From Comamonadaceae bacterium (lineage in GTDB: Bacteria; Pseudomonadota; Gammaproteobacteria; Burkholderiales; Burkholderiaceae_C), in NCBI GenBank assembly GCA_947463845.1, contig CANHUM010000066.1:1-8082 (forward strand): a stretch of DNA of 8,082 nt. The letters run 5' to 3'. Position numbers and translations under genes: made by a program. Shown piece by piece: positions 5,330 through 8,082 of this stretch; position 1 is the first letter of the stretch, and each line of letters opens with the position of its first letter. Under the pieces are notes generated by a model. It made no database searches and was not told where the DNA came from. It saw nothing but the letters and a program-made list of their open reading frames with translations.

Positions 5330-5754
5330 TACAGAAAAGAATAGAAGCATCGGAAGGGAACCTTCCTGTCTCCCCAGTAATCGGCCGTGTCACGGAAGAT
5401 GTCAAGCAACTGCTCGCGGGCTTCCTTGTCAAATTTGACGTGCGCTGGGATCTGCTCCAACACCACAATGAAGCCTGGCTGAGGACCCGATTTGTGCAAC
5501 GGGTCGGTCATGCAGTCGTAAAGGGCGTCAAAGTTCTTGCCGAAATGGGATGGCAAAGTGAATTGCGCACCAATGAGGTCCAGCACATCTTGTTTGCTCT
5601 GGGCTTCGGCCAGATTGGCATACAAAAAGTGGTGGCCCAGGCCTTGGGCAGCTTCCTGCAAATCGCTCACGCGGTAAGCGCGAATCGACTGCACGATGTT
5701 TGACCGCACGCCCTTGAGGGGCGTCTCCTGGTCATGACGAATCGGCGTGTCCAT
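5329..5754 (-). CDS. Barstar-family ribonuclease inhibitor
   Basis: Barstar-family proteins bind barnase-type ribonucleases tightly and block the active site in the cytoplasm. The 141-residue protein contains the barstar signature: FTLPSHFGKNFDALYDCMTD at about 65-84, which holds the helix and acidic patch that plug the ribonuclease, and a C-terminal strand KVPFRCFYSFL. The N-terminal 25 residues or so (before SIRAYRVSDLQEAA) form an extension compared with the 90-residue Bacillus barstar, as is usual for proteobacterial members. There is no signal peptide, so it stays inside the cell. It follows the exported ribonuclease by 27 bases on the same strand, so it is very probably the dedicated immunity protein. 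ATG 5752-5754 is the only Met start before the domain, and its Shine-Dalgarno is weak. The symbol is left empty because naming of this family in betaproteobacteria is not settled. Confidence 0.95.
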   Translation of the reverse strand: MDTPIRHDQETPLKGVRSNIVQSIRAYRVSDLQEAAQGLGHHFLYANLAEAQSKQDVLDLIGAQFTLPSHFGKNFDALYDCMTDPLHKSGPQPGFIVVLEQIPAHVKFDKEAREQLLDIFRDTADYWGDRKVPFRCFYSFL

Positions 5755-5781
5755 CTGCGTGGTCTTTCTTTAAGTCAAAAA

Positions 5782-6195
5782 TCAAGGCTTGTCGACAATC
5801 ATGCGAAAACTCGCGTAATGGTCTTGGGTGTAATAACAGGCTTTCGGATGGGTTGGTACCTCACCGCCACACACAATGCGTCGGGCTCCACGGTGAGGCA
5901 CGCCAGGCGTTCTGACGGTGTATTCGCGGTAAAAACCTCGTTCATGACGCGGCAAGAGCCGCTCGCGGTTGCCAAAAACTGTACCGTCCTTCTCGTAGGG
6001 AAAAGGACCGCCTTTTCGAATGGCTTGGTAAGTGTCTTGGGCTTCGCGGGGCATCTCCGTGACCACCACCGTGGCCAAAGTGGATGTCCCCTCGGGCGGC
6101 TTGGCATGCACCAAAAATGTGCACAAGACCAAAATAAAACCCATCAGCATGGAGAACCACCACTGACGGGCCACGGCTTTTTGCGCCACCCTCAT
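5782..6195 (-). CDS. Exported guanyl-specific ribonuclease (barnase / RNase Sa / N1 family)
   Basis: This enzyme cleaves single-stranded RNA, typically after G, by a 2',3'-cyclic phosphate mechanism. The 137 residues consist of an N-terminal export signal (basic start with K6 and R10, hydrophobic core about 14-29, possible signal peptidase site VHA-KP at 29-33), a short linker, and a ribonuclease domain from about 55 to 133. Family motifs are GGPFPYEKDGTVFGNRE at 62-78, FYREYTV at 88-94, GARRIVCGG at 103-111 and YYTQDHYASF at 121-130. By comparison with RNase Sa, E91 (base), R106 and H126 (acid) form the catalytic triad, so the enzyme looks intact. C109 and C120 could form a disulfide after export. 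ATG 6195 is chosen over ATG 6216 because AAAGG (6207-6203) lies 7 bases before it and the shorter form has a normal signal peptide. The inhibitor gene follows. Confidence 0.94.
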   Translation of the reverse strand: MRVAQKAVARQWWFSMLMGFILVLCTFLVHAKPPEGTSTLATVVVTEMPREAQDTYQAIRKGGPFPYEKDGTVFGNRERLLPRHERGFYREYTVRTPGVPHRGARRIVCGGEVPTHPKACYYTQDHYASFRMIVDKP

Positions 6196-6202
6196 GAATA
6201 CA

Positions 6203-6207
6203 CCTTT
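6203..6207 (-). promoter_or_regulatory. Shine-Dalgarno of the ribonuclease gene
   Basis: AAAGG on the minus strand, 7 bases before ATG 6195-6193. It favours this start over the in-frame ATG 6216-6214, which has no equivalent site and immediately follows a small hairpin (CGGG TTTA CCCG on the plus strand, 6218-6229). Confidence 0.55.
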
Positions 6208-6256
6208 CAGAAGCATCCGGGTTTACCCGAAAACTCGAAGGCGCTAGTTTGCGACA

Positions 6257-6330
6257 AATGCGATAAAAATGCAAGCGAATGCCCAATAAACAGGCAAAGG
6301 TATTTTAAACATTTTTACGCCATGTGAGCG
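6257..6330 (-). promoter_or_regulatory. AT-rich gap upstream of the ribonuclease, possible promoter
   Basis: The 154 bases between the maeB stop and the ribonuclease ATG are AT-rich compared with the coding DNA around them. On the minus strand TAAAAT (6307-6302) matches 5 of 6 bases of a -10 box, but the hexamer 17 bases upstream (CGCTCA) is a poor -35. Downstream, GCATT occurs three times at 10- and 11-base spacing (6282-6278, 6272-6268, 6261-6257), about one helical turn apart. I see no intrinsic terminator after maeB, so the ribonuclease may be transcribed from its own weak promoter, by readthrough from maeB, or both. Confidence 0.3.
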
Positions 6331-6349
6331 CGCACTCTCCCATCGGGCC

Positions 6350-8082
6350 TTATCTTGAAACGTTGGCATCCGCCACTGTCAAGGCCGTCATGTTGACGAT
6401 ACGGCGCACCGTCGTGCTGGGCGTAAGAATATGAACCGGCTTGGCAGCGCCCAAAAGAACCGGTCCGACCGCGATGTTGCCGCCGGCTGCGGTTTTGAGC
6501 AGGTTGTAGGCGATGTTGGCTGCATCGATGTTGGGCAAAACCAGCAAGTTGGCATCTCCAACAAGGGTGCTGTTGGGCATGATGGCGTGGCGTGCACTGG
6601 CGTCGAGCGCCACATCGCCATGCATCTCGCCATCGACTTCCAACCACGGTGCCTTTTGCCGCAACAAATCCAGCACCTCACGCATCTTGACGGCGCTGGG
6701 CTGATTGGAGGAGCCAAAATTGGAATGCGACAACAGGGCGGCTTTAGGCTGGATGCCAAAACGGCGCATTTCTTGGGCCGCCATGACCGTGAATTCGGCC
6801 AGTTGCTCGGCTGTGGGGTCGTAGTTGACATGGGTGTCGACCATGAAAACCTGGCGGCCCGGTAGCATCAAGCCATTCATGCAGGCGAAGGTGTTCACGC
6901 CTTTGCGCTTGCCGACCACCTGATCGATGTAGTTCAGGTGCATGGGGTTGGTTCCCCATGTGCCACAGATCATGCCGTCGACATCGCCTTTGTGCAGCAA
7001 CATGGCCCCAATCAGCGACAAACGGCGTCGCATTTCGATCTTGGCCATCTGCTGGGTAATACCCTTGCGCTCGGTCATACGGTGGTAGGTCTGCCAGAAG
7101 TCGCGATAGCGGTGGTCCATTTCGACGTTGACCACGTCGTAATCGAGCTCCTCTTTCAGGCGCAGGCCGAATTTTTCAATGCGTTCGGCGATCACAGCCG
7201 GGCGACCGATCAAAGTCGGACGGGCAATGCCTTCGTCCACAACGATCTGGGCGGCACGCAACACGCGCTCTTCCTCGCCCTCGCTGTAGGCAATGCGCTT
7301 TTTCAGAGCCCGCTTGGCGGCCGTGAAGATCGGCTTCATCATGGTGCCCGAGGCATAAACAAAGCCTTGCAGACTCTCGCGATAGGCGTCCATGTCCTTG
7401 ATGGGACGCAAAGCGACGCCGCTGTCTGCGGCGGCTTGTGCCACTGCAGGTGCAATTTTGATCATCAATCGGGGATCAAACGGCTTGGGGATCAGGTACT
7501 CTGGGCCAAACACCAGCGGCTCACCCGCATAAGCGGCCGCCACGACTTCACTTTGCTCGGCCTGCGCGAGCTCGGCAATGGCGTGCACCGCAGCAATCTC
7601 CATCTCGAGCGTGATGGTGGAAGCTCCTGCATCCAGGGCGCCGCGGAAGATGTAGGGAAAACACAGGACGTTATTGACCTGATTGGGGTAGTCGGTGCGG
7701 CCCGTGGCCATGATGGCGTCGTCGCGCACGGCCTTCACATCGGCCGGATCAATTTCGGGGTTGGGGTTGGCCAAGGCAAAAATCAGCGGTTTGGCCGCCA
7801 TTTTCTTGACCATGTCTTGCTTGAGCACACCACCCGCCGACAGGCCCAGGAACACATCGGCACCTTCAATGACTTGAGACAAAGTTCGTTGGTCGGTTTT
7901 TTGTACGAACTGGATCTTGTCTTCGTCCATCAGCTCGGTTCGGCCTTCGTAAACCACGCCAGCCAAATCGGTCACCCAGATGTTTTCACGCGGGATGCCC
8001 AACTTGACCAAGAGCCCCAAGCAAGCCAGGGCCGCAGCGCCCGCTCCTGGGGTGACCAACTTGATTTTTTTCGGATCTTTGC
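6350..8082 (-). CDS. maeB: NADP-dependent malic enzyme with phosphotransacetylase-like domain (partial, 5' end beyond right edge)
   Basis: MaeB oxidatively decarboxylates malate to pyruvate with reduction of NADP+, supplying NADPH and pyruvate in the cytoplasm. The visible 576 residues lack roughly the first 185 of a family about 760 long, including the N-terminal catalytic Tyr/Lys region. Seen from the right edge are the NAD(P)-binding Rossmann domain with GAGAAALACLG at about 12-22 and DLAGVVYEGR at 38-47, GLSAGGVLK at 79-87, ALANPNPEI at 102-110 and the signature YPNQVNNVLCFPYIFRGALD at 131-150. From about residue 255 follows the phosphate acetyl/butyryltransferase-like domain (AYSEGEEERVLRAA at 264-277, then MICGTWGTNPMHLNYIDQVVG). 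In the family that domain binds acetyl-CoA as an allosteric regulator and is not known to be catalytic. The frame is intact to TAA 6352-6350. The next gene downstream on the same strand is the ribonuclease, 154 bases on. Confidence 0.98.
   Translation of the reverse strand, partial: KDPKKIKLVTPGAGAAALACLGLLVKLGIPRENIWVTDLAGVVYEGRTELMDEDKIQFVQKTDQRTLSQVIEGADVFLGLSAGGVLKQDMVKKMAAKPLIFALANPNPEIDPADVKAVRDDAIMATGRTDYPNQVNNVLCFPYIFRGALDAGASTITLEMEIAAVHAIAELAQAEQSEVVAAAYAGEPLVFGPEYLIPKPFDPRLMIKIAPAVAQAAADSGVALRPIKDMDAYRESLQGFVYASGTMMKPIFTAAKRALKKRIAYSEGEEERVLRAAQIVVDEGIARPTLIGRPAVIAERIEKFGLRLKEELDYDVVNVEMDHRYRDFWQTYHRMTERKGITQQMAKIEMRRRLSLIGAMLLHKGDVDGMICGTWGTNPMHLNYIDQVVGKRKGVNTFACMNGLMLPGRQVFMVDTHVNYDPTAEQLAEFTVMAAQEMRRFGIQPKAALLSHSNFGSSNQPSAVKMREVLDLLRQKAPWLEVDGEMHGDVALDASARHAIMPNSTLVGDANLLVLPNIDAANIAYNLLKTAAGGNIAVGPVLLGAAKPVHILTPSTTVRRIVNMTALTVADANVSR

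Noticed and set aside
5267..5350. Longer 67-residue version of the small ORF, starting MLLFFSVARS
   Set aside because: This start overlaps the end of barstar, lacks a visible Shine-Dalgarno, and the hairpin at 5295-5329 would lie inside the coding sequence. The ATG at 5266 has a good ribosome-binding site.
5206..5703. Plus-strand ORF of 165 codons opposite barstar
   Set aside because: It is antisense to the barstar gene, whose protein signature is clear, with no ribosome-binding site or known domain.
5734..6327. Plus-strand ORF of 197 codons opposite the ribonuclease
   Set aside because: It is antisense to the ribonuclease with its intact catalytic motifs, and it runs through the AT-rich promoter gap. 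It is a shadow of the opposite strand.
6196..6349. Intrinsic terminator after maeB
   Set aside because: Only very short inverted repeats (for example CCC/GGG around 6335-6345) are present and none is followed by a U-run on the minus strand.
1..8082. Mobile element, prophage, CRISPR array, tRNA or rRNA
   Set aside because: No transposase or integrase motifs, no direct-repeat arrays, no terminal inverted repeats and no tRNA-like or rRNA-like stretches were seen. The window is filled with housekeeping genes.

Overview
The window is bacterial chromosome. Gene content, GC-rich codon usage and protein sequences point to a betaproteobacterium of the Burkholderiales, most likely Comamonadaceae (Limnohabitans / Rhodoferax / Polaromonas type). 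That placement rests on recalled family resemblance, not on a search. I see no prophage, insertion sequence, tRNA, rRNA or CRISPR array. Coding density is high and no gap without a gene exceeds 300 bases.

Left part, minus strand: rpe (ribulose-5-phosphate 3-epimerase), then gph (phosphoglycolate phosphatase) 1 base later, then trpE (anthranilate synthase component I), which runs off the left edge. Between gph and trpE lies a 272-base stretch that I read as a trp leader. It has an extended -10 promoter, a 31-codon leader peptide with two Trp codons in three (W-P-W) just before its stop, and several hairpins before a GTG-initiated trpE with a strong Shine-Dalgarno. This resembles ribosome-mediated attenuation, but no U-run terminator is visible.

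Middle part, plus strand: apaG diverges from rpe across only 29 bases, and a perfect 14-bp palindrome covers the apaG start codon. It is followed by a tight thiL-pgpA-pncC run (thiamine-phosphate kinase, phosphatidylglycerophosphatase A, NMN amidohydrolase) with overlapping stop/start codons. A strong bidirectional terminator closes this run.

Right part, minus strand: maeB (malic enzyme with C-terminal phosphotransacetylase-like domain) enters from the right edge. After a 143-base AT-rich gap comes a barnase/RNase Sa-type ribonuclease with an export signal. Its barstar-family inhibitor follows 27 bases later. Next come a 10-bp hairpin directly at the barstar stop codon and a probable 39-codon ORF of unknown function with a good ribosome-binding site, ending at the shared terminator.

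Functionally this is mostly housekeeping metabolism: pentose phosphate, 2-phosphoglycolate salvage, tryptophan, thiamine, phospholipid, NAD recycling and malate/pyruvate. It also carries one ribonuclease-inhibitor pair. The points most worth following are the trp leader, the ribonuclease-barstar-small ORF cassette and the palindrome between rpe and apaG.
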